Shown: in pieces, positions 54,541 to 63,450 of the stretch
Numbering within the stretch: the stretch's first letter is position 1
Layout of the letters: the number at the start of each line of letters is the position of its first letter
Source: CAWEPK01 sp963835595
Lineage (GTDB): Bacteria; Desulfobacterota; Syntrophorhabdia; Syntrophorhabdales; WCHB1-27
Assembly: GCA_963835595.1 (NCBI GenBank)
Contig: CAWIGL010000002.1
Span: forward strand, 2,666,001-2,730,000
Length of the DNA stretch: 64,000 nucleotides
Direction of reading: 5' to 3'
Position numbers and translations under genes: made by a program
Notes under the pieces: model-generated
What the model was told of the DNA's origin: nothing
Databases searched by the model: none
The model's input: only the letters and a program-made list of their open reading frames with translations

Positions 54541-54906
54541 ATGCTTGATTGGGTAATTTTGCACGCGGCGGCGCATTACCTGTCGCCCGAGGCGATGACG
54601 ATTTTGTGCCTTCTGCTTACGGCCTGGGTCGTCTTCGAGAACTGGCTTGCCAGGACGGGGCGGGTCAAGGCGAACTGCACGCTCGACCTCGTCACGAAGG
54701 GGTGGATCGCCCCGCTCGTCGCGGGCCTGAAAGGGATGGTGAGCAAAAATGGAGGAATCGTGGCTGGACTGGATCGACAGGCTTTGTCAGGCAGCGCGGG
54801 ACAATCCGCCCCCGGAAGCGCCGGACAACCCGGCACAGGACCTGGACCGGAAGATGGAAGCAGCGTCGGGCCAGGAGGAGGTACGGGTTGTAACCCCGGT
54901 ACTTAA
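54541..54906 (+). CDS. Phage membrane protein of the lysis region
   Basis: The first 65-70 residues look coding: one TM helix (AMTILCLLLTAWVVFENWLA) and an amphipathic stretch (TLDLVTKGWIAPLVAGLKGM). The remaining Gly/Ser/Pro-rich 50 residues look like a shadow of the overlapping 54749 frame, so the real protein probably ends near 54745. The position suits a holin-like or spanin-like protein. Confidence 0.5.
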   Translation: MLDWVILHAAAHYLSPEAMTILCLLLTAWVVFENWLARTGRVKANCTLDLVTKGWIAPLVAGLKGMVSKNGGIVAGLDRQALSGSAGQSAPGSAGQPGTGPGPEDGSSVGPGGGTGCNPGT

Positions 54907-54919
54907 CGTGCACTGGTAA
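54749..54919 (+). CDS. Small acidic phage protein
   Basis: A 56-residue frame starting MEESWLDWIDRLCQAARDNP and ending VVTPVLNVHW. Composition is protein-like and it fills the gap before the holin gene. It overlaps the 3' part of the 54541 frame. Function unknown. Confidence 0.5.
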   Translation: MEESWLDWIDRLCQAARDNPPPEAPDNPAQDLDRKMEAASGQEEVRVVTPVLNVHW

Positions 54920-54955
54920 CAACGCCTACGGGCGCATCAAAAACAAGGAGGACCT

Positions 54956-55285
54956 ATGAGCTTCTTCGACACGGTTTGGAGCAAGATGAAGGTGATTTTC
55001 AGCGAGATTGCGACGTTCTGCGAGCCTTTCTTAAAGCAGTTCGAGACGCAGGTGGGGCCCCTCGTGCTCGCGGCTGCGGAGAAGGCTGTAGCGGCCCTGG
55101 CCGCTTCCGAGATGCCGGGGACACAGAAGCAGAGCGCAGCGTTCAGCCAGATCACGGATAACCTGAAGCAGCAGGGCATCACCGTGGCGGCCTCTGTCGT
55201 GAACAGCGCCATCGAGGCGGCAGTGGCGAACCTGAAAGCGCAGGCGGCAGGAGCGGCCGGAGCTGCGGCGGCTGCGCAGGGCTAG
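54956..55285 (+). CDS. LLH-family holin-like protein
   Basis: A 109-residue protein. The N-terminal helix (WSKMKVIFSEIATFCEPFLK), the long Ala-rich helix, and the late segment NSAIEAAVANLKAQAAG fit the phage holin LLH family, which ends in an IEAAV-type helix. AAGGAGG precedes the ATG. It closes the phage late region and is followed by a terminator. Confidence 0.6.
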   Translation: MSFFDTVWSKMKVIFSEIATFCEPFLKQFETQVGPLVLAAAEKAVAALAASEMPGTQKQSAAFSQITDNLKQQGITVAASVVNSAIEAAVANLKAQAAGAAGAAAAAQG

Positions 55286-55308
55286 GCGCCCCGCAAAGGG
55301 CAAAAAAG

Positions 55309-55357
55309 GGGACCGGGCGCATCGGCTGCCGCCTATCGCTTCCGGTCCCCTCAAAAT
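55309..55357 (+). terminator. Terminator of the phage late region
   Basis: GGGGACCGG pairs with CCGGTCCCC across a roughly 25-base loop, with an A-run before and CAAAATCTT after. Probably works in both directions or only weakly. Confidence 0.5.
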
Positions 55358-55417
55358 CTTCCCGCACCTGTGGAAGAATTTGCCTGCGATTTAAGTCTTT
55401 ATTAGGGAGCGACCACG

Positions 55418-56210
55418 ATGATAGAATCATACCCGATGGACCTGCCGCGAAACTACCTCCCGGCAGAACCACCCGGAGGATACAACGTCAACGCCCTGGC
55501 GCCGCTGGGACGGGCCATTGAGGTCTGGAACGCCCGCATGGGCAGGGAGAAAATAAGGCGTCTCATGCCTTTTGCCCAAAGGGCCATACAAGGCGGAGAT
55601 AACGACACGCTCCAGCACCTTCTCCATATGGCAAGGAACGACTCCGATACATCCGCCCTTCTCCCCGAAGGCTTCGACATGGAGACCCATTCCCCCGGCC
55701 ATGTAAGGGTATAACCGCCCCCCTCGACGAAGACCAGCTTACCGCCCTTTACGGCCACCCCGGAGACGTATACGTCAAGAGGCAGAAGGCGAAGCCGCTC
55801 CCAGCAGATACGCATATACCATGCAGGACGGCTTGGTGACGGGGTTCGAGGCGATAGGGGGAGGGTATAAGCTACCGGTTGCGCTAATGTCCGTCTCCAC
55901 CAATCCACCCGATGCTGCGGGTGGTGTGCCCCCGCGTCAGCCTGGACCTATTATTGGCTGTCCGGGAAGCTATGCAAGAGACTACACAATATTGGATTGG
56001 CCCGGACCGGAGACACCCTTTGAGATTTACTATTTTAGAAAGAAGTTTCTTGAGCAGGTTAAGATACAACAGCAAACGGACCCTACCTATAAAGATCAAT
56101 GGGAAAGGCTGTACACGAATTATTCCATCCGGAATGCCATTGTCGATTATTACAGATTTGATGTTCAGGAGGCAATTGAACATTACAGGAGGAGTTTCGA
56201 AAAACGATAA
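55418..56210 (+). CDS. Modular protein with variable C-terminal domain 1 (frameshifted)
   Basis: A roughly 264-residue protein if three small indels (about 55712, 55780 and 55790) are corrected; their sum is zero. The N-terminal domain starts MIESYPMDLPRNYLPAEPPG. The middle segment SPGHVRV...TAPLDEDQLTALYGHPGDVY...YTMQDGLVTGFEA is repeated at 57847. The C-terminal domain (ARDYTILDWPGPETPFEIYY to HYRRSFEKR) is unique. A parent gene plus a displaced copy with a different C-terminus is typical of polymorphic toxin loci. No toxin family is recognised. Confidence 0.55.
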
Positions 56211-56306
56211 GGCGAAATCAAGTCGTGCCGTTATTTCTTGGGGATTAGAATGCGTGGTTCTTGAGGAACACAGAATGCCGTCAAAGGCTGGATTGACGAG
56301 GTGAAT

Positions 56307-56662
56307 ATGAGCCGTATTACTAGAAAACAACTCATCCTCCTGAGCTATCCATGCATGATTACAGTGCAGTTTTTCTATGCGGCTTTGTCTGGGGGTATCC
56401 GGGTCGGCATCCCGTATTTACTCATGCTGATCGTATACGGCGCTTTTTCCTTTCTATGCTCAGGGGAAACGGGATTGCCGCATGGGTGATGATCGCATCT
56501 ATTTTGGTGAGCGGTGTTGGGACAGTTCTGGTCGGCGTATTTGTCATAGCCGCTGCTCAGGCGGCAATCAAGGCAACATTTATCTTGCTCGGCTTGTACT
56601 TTATTTATGGCGGGATAGATCTGCTTTTCTCGCAGACAGGTGGAAAATCCCTGGAAAAGTAA
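56307..56662 (+). CDS. Multi-helix membrane protein (paralogue 1, frameshifted)
   Basis: About 118 residues with four hydrophobic helices. The first frame gives LILLSYPCMITVQFFYAALS and IPYLLMLIVYGAFSF; the second gives VMIASILVSGVGTVLVGVFV and KATFILLGLYFIYGGIDLLF. One indel near 56455 joins them. The first and last helices recur in the gene at 58830. It follows the modular protein, as a dedicated partner or immunity gene would. Confidence 0.55.
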
Positions 56663-56731
56663 GAAAAATGAAGAAGAAAACCGGACACGATGAAAAGAGT
56701 GGACAGGCTGCTTTTCAGGGAGGCGGGAAGA

Positions 56732-57271
56732 ATGCCGGTTGACAGTGGGGATCAGAAGACCGGCGGGAGAGAAGGCGGGGTGGAACGCGATATGCAACGG
56801 CGAACCCCAAAGGTAGGCAAGGGCGCGCCGGGGAGCTTCATGGGGCATTTCATCGTCGGGTTTGCCATTGCCCTTGTTTGCGGCTTGTTTGTTCTCCTGC
56901 CGGCGAGTAATGGCCGGGGCTTTTCCGGCAACGGGGAACCGTTGAAGTACATTTCGAGTTGCGAGATCGACCTCGACAACGATGGGCGTCCAGACATCGC
57001 CCTCCTGGTCGAAACGCTCCTCGGCCGCGAGCTGATTGCCTTGTTTAGGACAGACGGCGGGTATCGTGCCTTTCTCGTCTGGAAAGGCAAAGAAGCCATG
57101 TTCATGTCCTGCTGCTTCGGGAAAACAGTGCGCGAATCGCAGGCTCTTCCCAATGGCGGAAAGGTCTATAACACGCCCGGTGCCTATATAGAGCTGCATC
57201 AGCCGGAATCGTCATCGGTCGCCTATTTCTGGACCGGCGCCGGGTTCAAAGAGGTGTGGACGAGTGATTAG
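56732..57271 (+). CDS. Single-pass membrane protein with periplasmic domain
   Basis: A 179-residue protein. I chose ATG 56732 because GGAGG lies upstream; frames open earlier. A basic N-terminus leads to one TM helix (HFIVGFAIALVCGLFVLLPA) and a periplasmic domain with a DLDNDGRPDIALL motif of the FG-GAP/VCBS calcium-binding type. Its TM region (GKGAPGSF...FIVGFAIAL) resembles that of the 58459 gene. Function unknown; part of the right-end array. Confidence 0.55.
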   Translation: MPVDSGDQKTGGREGGVERDMQRRTPKVGKGAPGSFMGHFIVGFAIALVCGLFVLLPASNGRGFSGNGEPLKYISSCEIDLDNDGRPDIALLVETLLGRELIALFRTDGGYRAFLVWKGKEAMFMSCCFGKTVRESQALPNGGKVYNTPGAYIELHQPESSSVAYFWTGAGFKEVWTSD

Positions 57272-57308
57272 AGTCGGCCGGTGGCGACAATACTCTCAGG
57301 GTGGTGCC

Positions 57309-57812
57309 ATGAAGAGAATAGCCGGAGTATTCATCTTGTTATCGGTGATCTTTATAACAGGGGCGTGGGCGCAGCCCGCAAAGCCTATCCACGTGAAGGG
57401 GAGGGGAGAAACCGTTATCACGGCCCGTTCCGGGAAGTCCGCCGTAGCGGTGAAGATCGGCACCCACGAGGTTGATATAGGGAGGCCCAGCGACGAGCGG
57501 CCGGAAATCCTCAGATCGGCCTGCACGTACAGCAGATACCCCTGCAGCGTCGTTGATTATATCGATATCACGGTTAACGAAAAGAGCATTTTTGTTCCCC
57601 GGTCCGTCTACCTTGACCGGGGAGACATCAACGACGCAAAGGTTACTCGTATGAAAAACGCATGGCTCCTCACATTGAGGGGGGGAGATGCCTCGGAAAG
57701 CTATTTCGTTGAGGTTATCTTCGATTCGGTCCGCGTGAGGTCGAGGGCGGTGCTGGTCCGGCCACATAGGGCCTTGGAAGTGACGAAATATTATGAAGTC
57801 GTGGTGAATTGA
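57309..57812 (+). CDS. Hypothetical periplasmic protein
   Basis: A 167-residue exported protein. The start MKRIAGVFILLSVIFITGAW gives a clear signal peptide ending AWAQ. The mature part is beta-rich (VAVKIGTHEVDIG, YFVEVIFDSVRVRSRAVLV) with two Cys residues in SACTYSRYPCSVV. No family recognised. It lies 37 bases after the 56732 gene and before the orphan module, in the right-end array. Confidence 0.55.
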   Translation: MKRIAGVFILLSVIFITGAWAQPAKPIHVKGRGETVITARSGKSAVAVKIGTHEVDIGRPSDERPEILRSACTYSRYPCSVVDYIDITVNEKSIFVPRSVYLDRGDINDAKVTRMKNAWLLTLRGGDASESYFVEVIFDSVRVRSRAVLVRPHRALEVTKYYEVVVN

Positions 57813-57846
57813 TGAAACAAATGTCCGCATACTGGCCGAATTAAAC

Positions 57847-58323
57847 ATGGAGACGCGCTCCCCCGGCCATGTAAGGGTAACCGCCCCCCTCGACGAAGAC
57901 CAGCTTACCGCCCTTTACGGCCACCCCGGAGACGTATACGTCAAACGGCAGATAGGCGAAGCCGCCCCAGGCAGATACGCATATACGATGCAGGACGGGC
58001 TGCTGACAGGGTTTGAGGCTCTCCCGACCCCTTCAAATAGCTTAGCCAAGTCAGATACGTACCCTGTGGAAGCAATGCCCCTTATGGCGCAAATTGGGCC
58101 GAAAATAGCAGGTATGGGGGAACAGCTTTGGGAGAGAGCTGAACCGTATGTGTATGAGTATGCGGACAAGGTAATACCACCTGTGATAAGAATGATAGAG
58201 AGGTGGAAGACGGGAATGCGACCCTGGGAAGAGGCGGGTAAATAGGCCGACGAGAAGTCCAAAAACAATGGTGGCTGGGAAAAGAAGCCTTGGGATGTTG
58301 GTCCTCCTTATGTAGCGCCTTAA
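57847..58323 (+). pseudogene. Orphan module with variable C-terminal domain 2
   Basis: A 132-residue frame, METRSPGHVRVTAPLDEDQL onward. Its first 55 or so residues repeat the middle of the 55418 protein at nucleotide level (55677-55855), but the C-terminus (AMPLMAQIGPKIAGMGEQLW, VIPPVIRMIERWKTGMRPWE) is unrelated. A TAG at 58243-58245 interrupts the same frame, which then continues ADEKSKNNGGWEKKPWDVGP and YVAP to a stop at 58323. It lacks the parent's N-terminal domain, as a displaced cassette would. Confidence 0.55.
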
Positions 58324-58458
58324 GAAATAGCGACGGATCTGTCGCGGGCACAGTCGCTATCGGTTTTAGTAGTTTGCGTGATCCGGGCAGGTACGGAACG
58401 CGGCCTGCTGAGACGCGGAAAAGGTGTATTGCAAACCATACAATGATTGGAGCTTGAT

Positions 58459-58833
58459 ATGCCGTGGAGATGCCCGAAGTGTGGAGTGTTGAATGAAGAT
58501 TCGGTATACCGGTGTGCGAGATCCGTCTGCACGGGCGAAAAAGTAGAGTCTCGGGGGGCACGATACGAAACCGAGAGGGATTCGGCCCGTCAACGCCAAG
58601 CGAAAAAGGAAGGCAAAGGGGCGACTGGATATTTCTTGATACGTTTTATCTTCGGGTTCGGCATTGCACTTACTGTCGGCTTGATCGTCTATTTGTCTAT
58701 GCATGAGGTTAGCCATACGTCGTGGAGTGGGTTTATAGTAGTATTTTCTATCTCTTCGGTGGTTGGTCTTATGGCCGGCATGTTCGGAGATGAATTTCTT
58801 GACGCTCTTTCGTGGATTCTTGGATGGTTGTGA
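58459..58833 (+). CDS. Zinc-ribbon membrane protein
   Basis: A 124-residue protein. MPWRCPKCGVLNEDSVYRCA forms a zinc-ribbon-like start. Two hydrophobic helices follow (FLIRFIFGFGIALTVGLIVY and IVVFSISSVVGLMAGMFG). The first helix region resembles that of the 56732 protein. Its stop overlaps the next start (GTGA), so the pair is co-translated. Confidence 0.6.
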   Translation: MPWRCPKCGVLNEDSVYRCARSVCTGEKVESRGARYETERDSARQRQAKKEGKGATGYFLIRFIFGFGIALTVGLIVYLSMHEVSHTSWSGFIVVFSISSVVGLMAGMFGDEFLDALSWILGWL

Positions 58834-59087
58834 ACAGTCGAAAAACGATCATTCTCCCGAGCTATCCGTCTGTGATTGCCATACAGGCTTTCTATGCAAT
58901 AGTTTTCGAGAGGTATCGGATATGGCTCCCTTATTTGCTTAAGGTAACATTCATCTTGCTCGGTTTGTGGTTTATCTATGGCGGGGTAGACCTCCTTTTC
59001 CTCGAGACAGGGGGGAAGTGCTTTCGAAAGCAGGAAAAGGAAGGGAAGAGCCGCGACAATAGAACCTTTCGCCCGGAAGGGCCATAA
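58830..59087 (+). CDS. Small membrane protein (paralogue 2, internally shortened)
   Basis: An 85-residue protein starting GTG at 58830. It matches the 56307 protein at both ends (ILPSYPSVIAIQAFYAIVF; KVTFILLGLWFIYGGVDLLF) but lacks about 45 central residues, including the two middle helices. The junction falls after WLPYLL. It follows the orphan module as paralogue 1 follows the parent module. Confidence 0.6.
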   Translation: MNSRKTIILPSYPSVIAIQAFYAIVFERYRIWLPYLLKVTFILLGLWFIYGGVDLLFLETGGKCFRKQEKEGKSRDNRTFRPEGP

Positions 59088-59118
59088 CGGGTGAGAACGA
59101 CGGCGCCCTTCAGCCCAC

Positions 59119-60543
59119 CTATTTCCCTATGCAGAACCGGCTGAAGATCTCGGCAAGGACCTCTTCGGCGGCCGTCTCACCCGTGATGACGCCCAGGTGG
59201 AACAGGGCTTCGCGCAGCTCGAAGGCGCAAAGCTCGGCCCGGTCCTCCCGGTCCGCGCAGGCGGACGCGCGCGCGAGGGCGGCGTCCGTCGCGAGCATGG
59301 CGTCCCGGTGCCTGACGTTAGTGACGAGGAGGGCCGATCCCCTGTGCCCGCGAGCGGCGAAGACATCGTAGAGCGCGTCCTTGAGCGCGTCGATCCCTGA
59401 GCCGTCGAGGGCGCACGTCGCTACGGAAGGGACGTTTTTTGCGACGGCGACGGCGGCAGGCCCGTCCGGCCCGGCAGCCTGCGGCAGGTCCGATTTGTTG
59501 AGAACGGCTATGACCGTCTTTCCGTCTGCCGCCAGCCGGACCTCTTCGTCCTCGCCGGTGTACGGGCGCGACGCGTCGAGGACCCACAGCACGACGTTGG
59601 CCTCCGGCATCTTCTTGCGGACCCGCTCCATGCCCTCCCGCTCGATGGCGTCGGCAGGCGCGCCGAGGCCCGCCGTGTCGGTGAGGACGAACTTTACCCC
59701 GTTGATGCGGAGCGTCTCCTCGACGAGGTCGCGCGTGGTGCCGGGGATGGGGGTGACGATGGCGCGGTCGCTGCCGACGAGCACGTTCAGCAGGCTCGAT
59801 TTGCCCACGTTCCTCCTGCCTGCGATCAGCACATCGACGCCCCGCGTGACGGCCCGCCCCTCATCATACGTGGCGGCAAGCGCCGCGATGTCGCGCCTGA
59901 CGGCCTCGATGCGCGCGGCGCGGGAAGCGGGTGCGGGGGCCTTGCCGCCGCCTGTCTGCGCCGCCGCCTCATCCAGCTCTTCGTCGGGGAAATCGATCTC
60001 TGCCTCGACTTCTGCCAGAAGCGCCGTGATCGCGCCCCTGGCTGCCGAGAGCCTGCCGGAAAGGGCGCCTTTCACGTGGGCGAGGGCGCAAGCCAGTTCT
60101 TCGGCGGTCTCGCTCTGGATGATGTCGAGGACCGATTCGGCCTGGGCGAGGTCGATGCGGCCGTTCTCGAACGCGCGCCTCGTGAACTCGCCGGCTTCCG
60201 CCAGGCGCGCGCCGCGCGCGGTCAGGAGCGACAGGACGGCCTTTTGCGCGGCCTGCCCGCCGTGCGCGTAGACCTCCGCCATCTCCTCGCGCGTGTAGGT
60301 GCGCGGGGGCTGCATGAAGACGGCGAAGACCTCGTCCACGTCCGTCTTTGTGCCGGGGTCGAATATGAAGCCGAGGTAAAGGCGGTGCGAGGCGAAGGCG
60401 CGGACGCGCTTGCGCGGCCGGAAGACGGCACGCAGGAGCGCATGTGATTCCGGCCCGCTGAGCCGTACCACGCCAATTCCGCTTTCACCAATGGCCGTTG
60501 ACACGGCACAAATGGTGTCGTTCTTATTTATAGGCTGTACCAT
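59119..60543 (-). CDS. mnmE: tRNA modification GTPase MnmE
   Basis: A 474-residue GTPase that, with MnmG, modifies the wobble uridine of some tRNAs. The N-terminal folate-binding domain (TICAVSTAIGESGIGVVRLS), helical domain and G domain are all present: G1 AGRRNVGKSSLLN, G3 DTAGLG, G4 NKSD. The C-terminus is the conserved FCIGK. The frame is intact. It lies 151 bases downstream of jag; that gap (60544-60694) holds nothing recognised. Confidence 0.97.
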   Translation of the reverse strand: MVQPINKNDTICAVSTAIGESGIGVVRLSGPESHALLRAVFRPRKRVRAFASHRLYLGFIFDPGTKTDVDEVFAVFMQPPRTYTREEMAEVYAHGGQAAQKAVLSLLTARGARLAEAGEFTRRAFENGRIDLAQAESVLDIIQSETAEELACALAHVKGALSGRLSAARGAITALLAEVEAEIDFPDEELDEAAAQTGGGKAPAPASRAARIEAVRRDIAALAATYDEGRAVTRGVDVLIAGRRNVGKSSLLNVLVGSDRAIVTPIPGTTRDLVEETLRINGVKFVLTDTAGLGAPADAIEREGMERVRKKMPEANVVLWVLDASRPYTGEDEEVRLAADGKTVIAVLNKSDLPQAAGPDGPAAVAVAKNVPSVATCALDGSGIDALKDALYDVFAARGHRGSALLVTNVRHRDAMLATDAALARASACADREDRAELCAFELREALFHLGVITGETAAEEVLAEIFSRFCIGK

Positions 60544-60694
60544 CGCAGTCCGGCTCGAAATCCCTTACTTGCCTCGCGTTCTTCAAACAGGCGTCCACAG
60601 GCGGGTCGGAAGCCGAGTCCGAACAGGCGCGAGTCCGGCAGCAATAGCGATAGGAGAAATGATAAGAACAGGACAACGAGAAAACCGTGGGGGC

Positions 60695-61501
60695 CTATCC
60701 CCTGTACGCCCTTCCGCCCGGTCCTCCGGGCCGCCCGCCCGGTCTGCCGCCTGCGCCGCCCCCGCCCGTGCGCGGTTGGGCCGGCCGGTCGGGCGTGATG
60801 ACGACCTTCTTCAGGTGGCCGTCGCCTTCGCTGTGCGTAGTCACCCCTTCGTGGTTCTTGAAAAGGGTGTGTATGACGCGCCGCTCGTAAGGGTTGAGGG
60901 GCCTCGTCCACTGCGGCCTGCCTTCCCTGCGCGCCCTGTCGGCGAGCTTCCTCGCCATGGCGACGATGCTTTTCTTGCGCTGCTCCCTGAAGCCGTCCAC
61001 ATCGAGCAGCAGCTTGACGTTTTGCCCGTATTTCTTGGCGATGGCCAGCTTGACGAGGTGCTGGAGCGCCTCCAGGACCTCCCCGTCGCGCCCCGTTATG
61101 GCCTCCGCGTCGGACGCCTCTATATGAAAGAGCAGCCGGTCACCCTCGCCCTGGACATCCACGCGCAGCGCGACGTCGCAGAGGGCAGCCACGTCCTTGA
61201 GGAATTTCTTGGCGTACTCTTCGGCCGCACGTCCCGGCCCCTCGGCCGCGTCACCCGCGCCCGTCCCGTCCGCAAGACCCGCCGCCCCCGCGCCCTGCGC
61301 GCCCGCCGCACCTTCGGCGTCCGCGTCCGTCCGGCGCCTGGCCGTTACCCTTATCTTCTTGCTCCCCAGAAGCCCGAGGATGCCTTTCGTGTCCACTTCC
61401 GTGACCTCGATGTCGAGGTCCTTTTCTTCTGCGTCGAGGCTTGCGGCCGCCTTTTTAACGGCCTCTTCGTAGGTCTTGCCCTCAACTTCGACGAAATCCA
61501 T
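60695..61501 (-). CDS. jag: RNA-binding protein Jag/KhpB
   Basis: A 268-residue protein. Residues 1-52 are the Jag N-terminal domain (VEGKTYEEAVKKAAASLD, KGILGLLGSKKIRV). An Ala/Gly-rich linker follows, then a KH domain (about 125-195) and an R3H domain (about 205-240) with MNPYERRVIHT-like sequence. The tail is Gly/Arg-rich (GGGGAGGRPGGRPGG). It binds RNA; in several bacteria it works with KhpA in cell-envelope control. It starts 13 bases after yidC. Confidence 0.93.
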   Translation of the reverse strand: MDFVEVEGKTYEEAVKKAAASLDAEEKDLDIEVTEVDTKGILGLLGSKKIRVTARRRTDADAEGAAGAQGAGAAGLADGTGAGDAAEGPGRAAEEYAKKFLKDVAALCDVALRVDVQGEGDRLLFHIEASDAEAITGRDGEVLEALQHLVKLAIAKKYGQNVKLLLDVDGFREQRKKSIVAMARKLADRARREGRPQWTRPLNPYERRVIHTLFKNHEGVTTHSEGDGHLKKVVITPDRPAQPRTGGGGAGGRPGGRPGGPGGRAYRG

Positions 61502-61514
61502 ACGTCAGCCTCCT

Positions 61515-63209
61515 TTATGCTACTTGCTTGTTGATGTAATACTGCTGACCTATCGAGATCACGTTATTTACGAGCCAGTAGAGGACGAGGCCGGACGGGA
61601 ACCCCCAGAAGAGGAAGGTGAAGAATATGGGCATGAACATCATCATCTTGGCCTGCATCGGGTCGCCGCCGGTAGGCGTCATCTTCTGCTGGATCACCAT
61701 CGTCACGCCCATGATGAGGGGCAGCACCCTGAAGGGCAGCGCATACCCCGCAACGTGCATGGTAAAGATGTCCTCCGGCGCGGCCAGGTCGTTGATCCAG
61801 AGCATGAACGGGGCATGGCGGAACTCGATGGCGGCCATGAGCACCCTGTATAGGGCGAAGAAGACCGGTATCTGAATAATCATGGGCAGGCAGCCTCCCA
61901 GCGGGTTGATGCCTTCCCTTTTGTAGATGCCCATCATCTCCTGGTTGAGCTTTTCCTTGTTGCCCTTGTATTTCTCGCGGAGCTGGGCGAGCTTCGGCTG
62001 GAGCTTCTGCATATTCTTCATCGACTTGTAGCTCTTCAGGCTCAAGGGGTAGAAGATGATCTTGATGAGGATCGTGAGCAGGATGATGTCGATGCCGTAG
62101 TTGTGGGTGAGCCTGTTCGAGTAGTTCATGCCCCAGAGCATCGGCTTGGCGATGATGTCGAACCAGCCGAAATTGACGATCTTGTCCGCGTTGATGTCGA
62201 GGCTCTTCAGAAGCGAGATCTTGTTCGGCACGAAATAGAGCGTCGCCGCGACGTTGCCTCCCATCGAGAGCAGGCGCTCGACAGGCGTGTCGCCCATCTT
62301 CGTCACCAGGAGGTCCGCCTTCGTGCCCTGCGGCCGCAATATGAATGAAAAGTATCCCTCGTCGAACCCGGCGTAGGTATATGCCTGCCCCGTGTTGACC
62401 GATTTGTCCGGCTTGTCGATCTGCTCCAGCTTCTTGCCGTCGTAGACGAACGGCCCCTTAAATATGTAGCTCGACTTCTCCTTCAGGTTCATCGTCGCGA
62501 AGTCGATGAGCGTCGTGCCCGCCTTGCGCCCCCATTCCGTCCGGACGGAGAGGCCGACCCCGTAGCCGTCGGGCTCGAAGGTGTAGGTCTTCGTCAATAC
62601 GGCCCCGCCCGGCAGCGTCCCTTTGAAGCTGATCGTCTCAGGCTTTCCGCTAACGGTGAAGTCGCCCCGGTCCGGGATGAAGGCGACGGCGTCGCCCCCA
62701 ACCTGGCCGCCTACTATCGTCGAGACGGTGGGGAGATAGCGGTACGGCGCTGTATTCTGGATGAGCTCCTTGCCTTCCGGGCTGTCCAGGGTTTCCTTGT
62801 ATTCCTTGAGGCGCACGTCCGTGATGCCTCCCCCGATGTCCGTCAGGGTGACCGTCATCGTGGGCGTCTCAACGGTGATCTTCCTCGCGGGCTTGGACTG
62901 GGCCGCGGCCTTCGGCTCGGCGGCGGCCTGTACGCCGGGAATGGGGGGTTGTGCTGCCGGCACCGGCTGGCCGGCGGCAGGGGCCTGTGCGCCTGCTGCC
63001 GGGGCCTGCCCGGGGACTTGCACAGGGGCGATCTGCGGCCCCTTGGCGCCGGCTTGCGACGGCTGCGCGGGCGCTCCGCCTTGCACCTGGCCCTGCGGCG
63101 CTCCGGCCTGCGGCTTTTGCTGCTCGCTCATCTTCGGGGAGAAGAAGTACTGCCAGGCAAACAGGATAGCCACCGACAGGACGACGGCAATGATCGTACG
63201 TTTGTCCAT
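61515..63209 (-). CDS. yidC: Membrane protein insertase YidC
   Basis: A 564-residue inner-membrane insertase. One N-terminal TM helix (TIIAVVLSVAILFAWQYF), an Ala/Pro/Gln-rich linker (about 28-105), the periplasmic P1 domain (110-355) and the conserved five-helix core (about 365-555) with KSMKNMQKLQPKLAQLREKY and NPLGGCLPMIIQIPVFFALY. The large P1 domain is Gram-negative type. Frame intact. It follows yidD by 32 bases. Confidence 0.97.
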   Translation of the reverse strand: MDKRTIIAVVLSVAILFAWQYFFSPKMSEQQKPQAGAPQGQVQGGAPAQPSQAGAKGPQIAPVQVPGQAPAAGAQAPAAGQPVPAAQPPIPGVQAAAEPKAAAQSKPARKITVETPTMTVTLTDIGGGITDVRLKEYKETLDSPEGKELIQNTAPYRYLPTVSTIVGGQVGGDAVAFIPDRGDFTVSGKPETISFKGTLPGGAVLTKTYTFEPDGYGVGLSVRTEWGRKAGTTLIDFATMNLKEKSSYIFKGPFVYDGKKLEQIDKPDKSVNTGQAYTYAGFDEGYFSFILRPQGTKADLLVTKMGDTPVERLLSMGGNVAATLYFVPNKISLLKSLDINADKIVNFGWFDIIAKPMLWGMNYSNRLTHNYGIDIILLTILIKIIFYPLSLKSYKSMKNMQKLQPKLAQLREKYKGNKEKLNQEMMGIYKREGINPLGGCLPMIIQIPVFFALYRVLMAAIEFRHAPFMLWINDLAAPEDIFTMHVAGYALPFRVLPLIMGVTMVIQQKMTPTGGDPMQAKMMMFMPIFFTFLFWGFPSGLVLYWLVNNVISIGQQYYINKQVA

Positions 63210-63241
63210 TTATGCCCTCTCAATAATCCGGTGAATTGTCA

Positions 63242-63450
63242 TTATTTTACCGGGTCGAAGCCTCCCGGATGGAAGGGGTGGCACTTGAGGAGCCTGACGA
63301 GGCCCAAGGCTGTTCCCTTCCAGAACCCCTTTTTTTCAGGGCCTCGGCCATGTAGCACGAGCACGTCGGGTAAAACCTGCACGACATGGGTATGTAGGGG
63401 GAGAGGCACAGCTTGTAAAGCCTGATCGCAAGCAGGACGATTTTCGTCAT
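63242..63450 (-). CDS. yidD: Membrane protein insertion efficiency factor YidD (frameshifted)
   Basis: About 69 residues. The first frame gives LAIRLYKLCLSPYIPMSCRF and YPTCSCYMAEALKK; the second gives KGFWKGTALGLVRLLKCHPF and HPGGFDPVK. Both are diagnostic. The break lies at a run of seven T's (about 63331-63337), so a homopolymer length error is very likely. The ATG overlaps the rnpA stop (ATGA). Confidence 0.93.
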
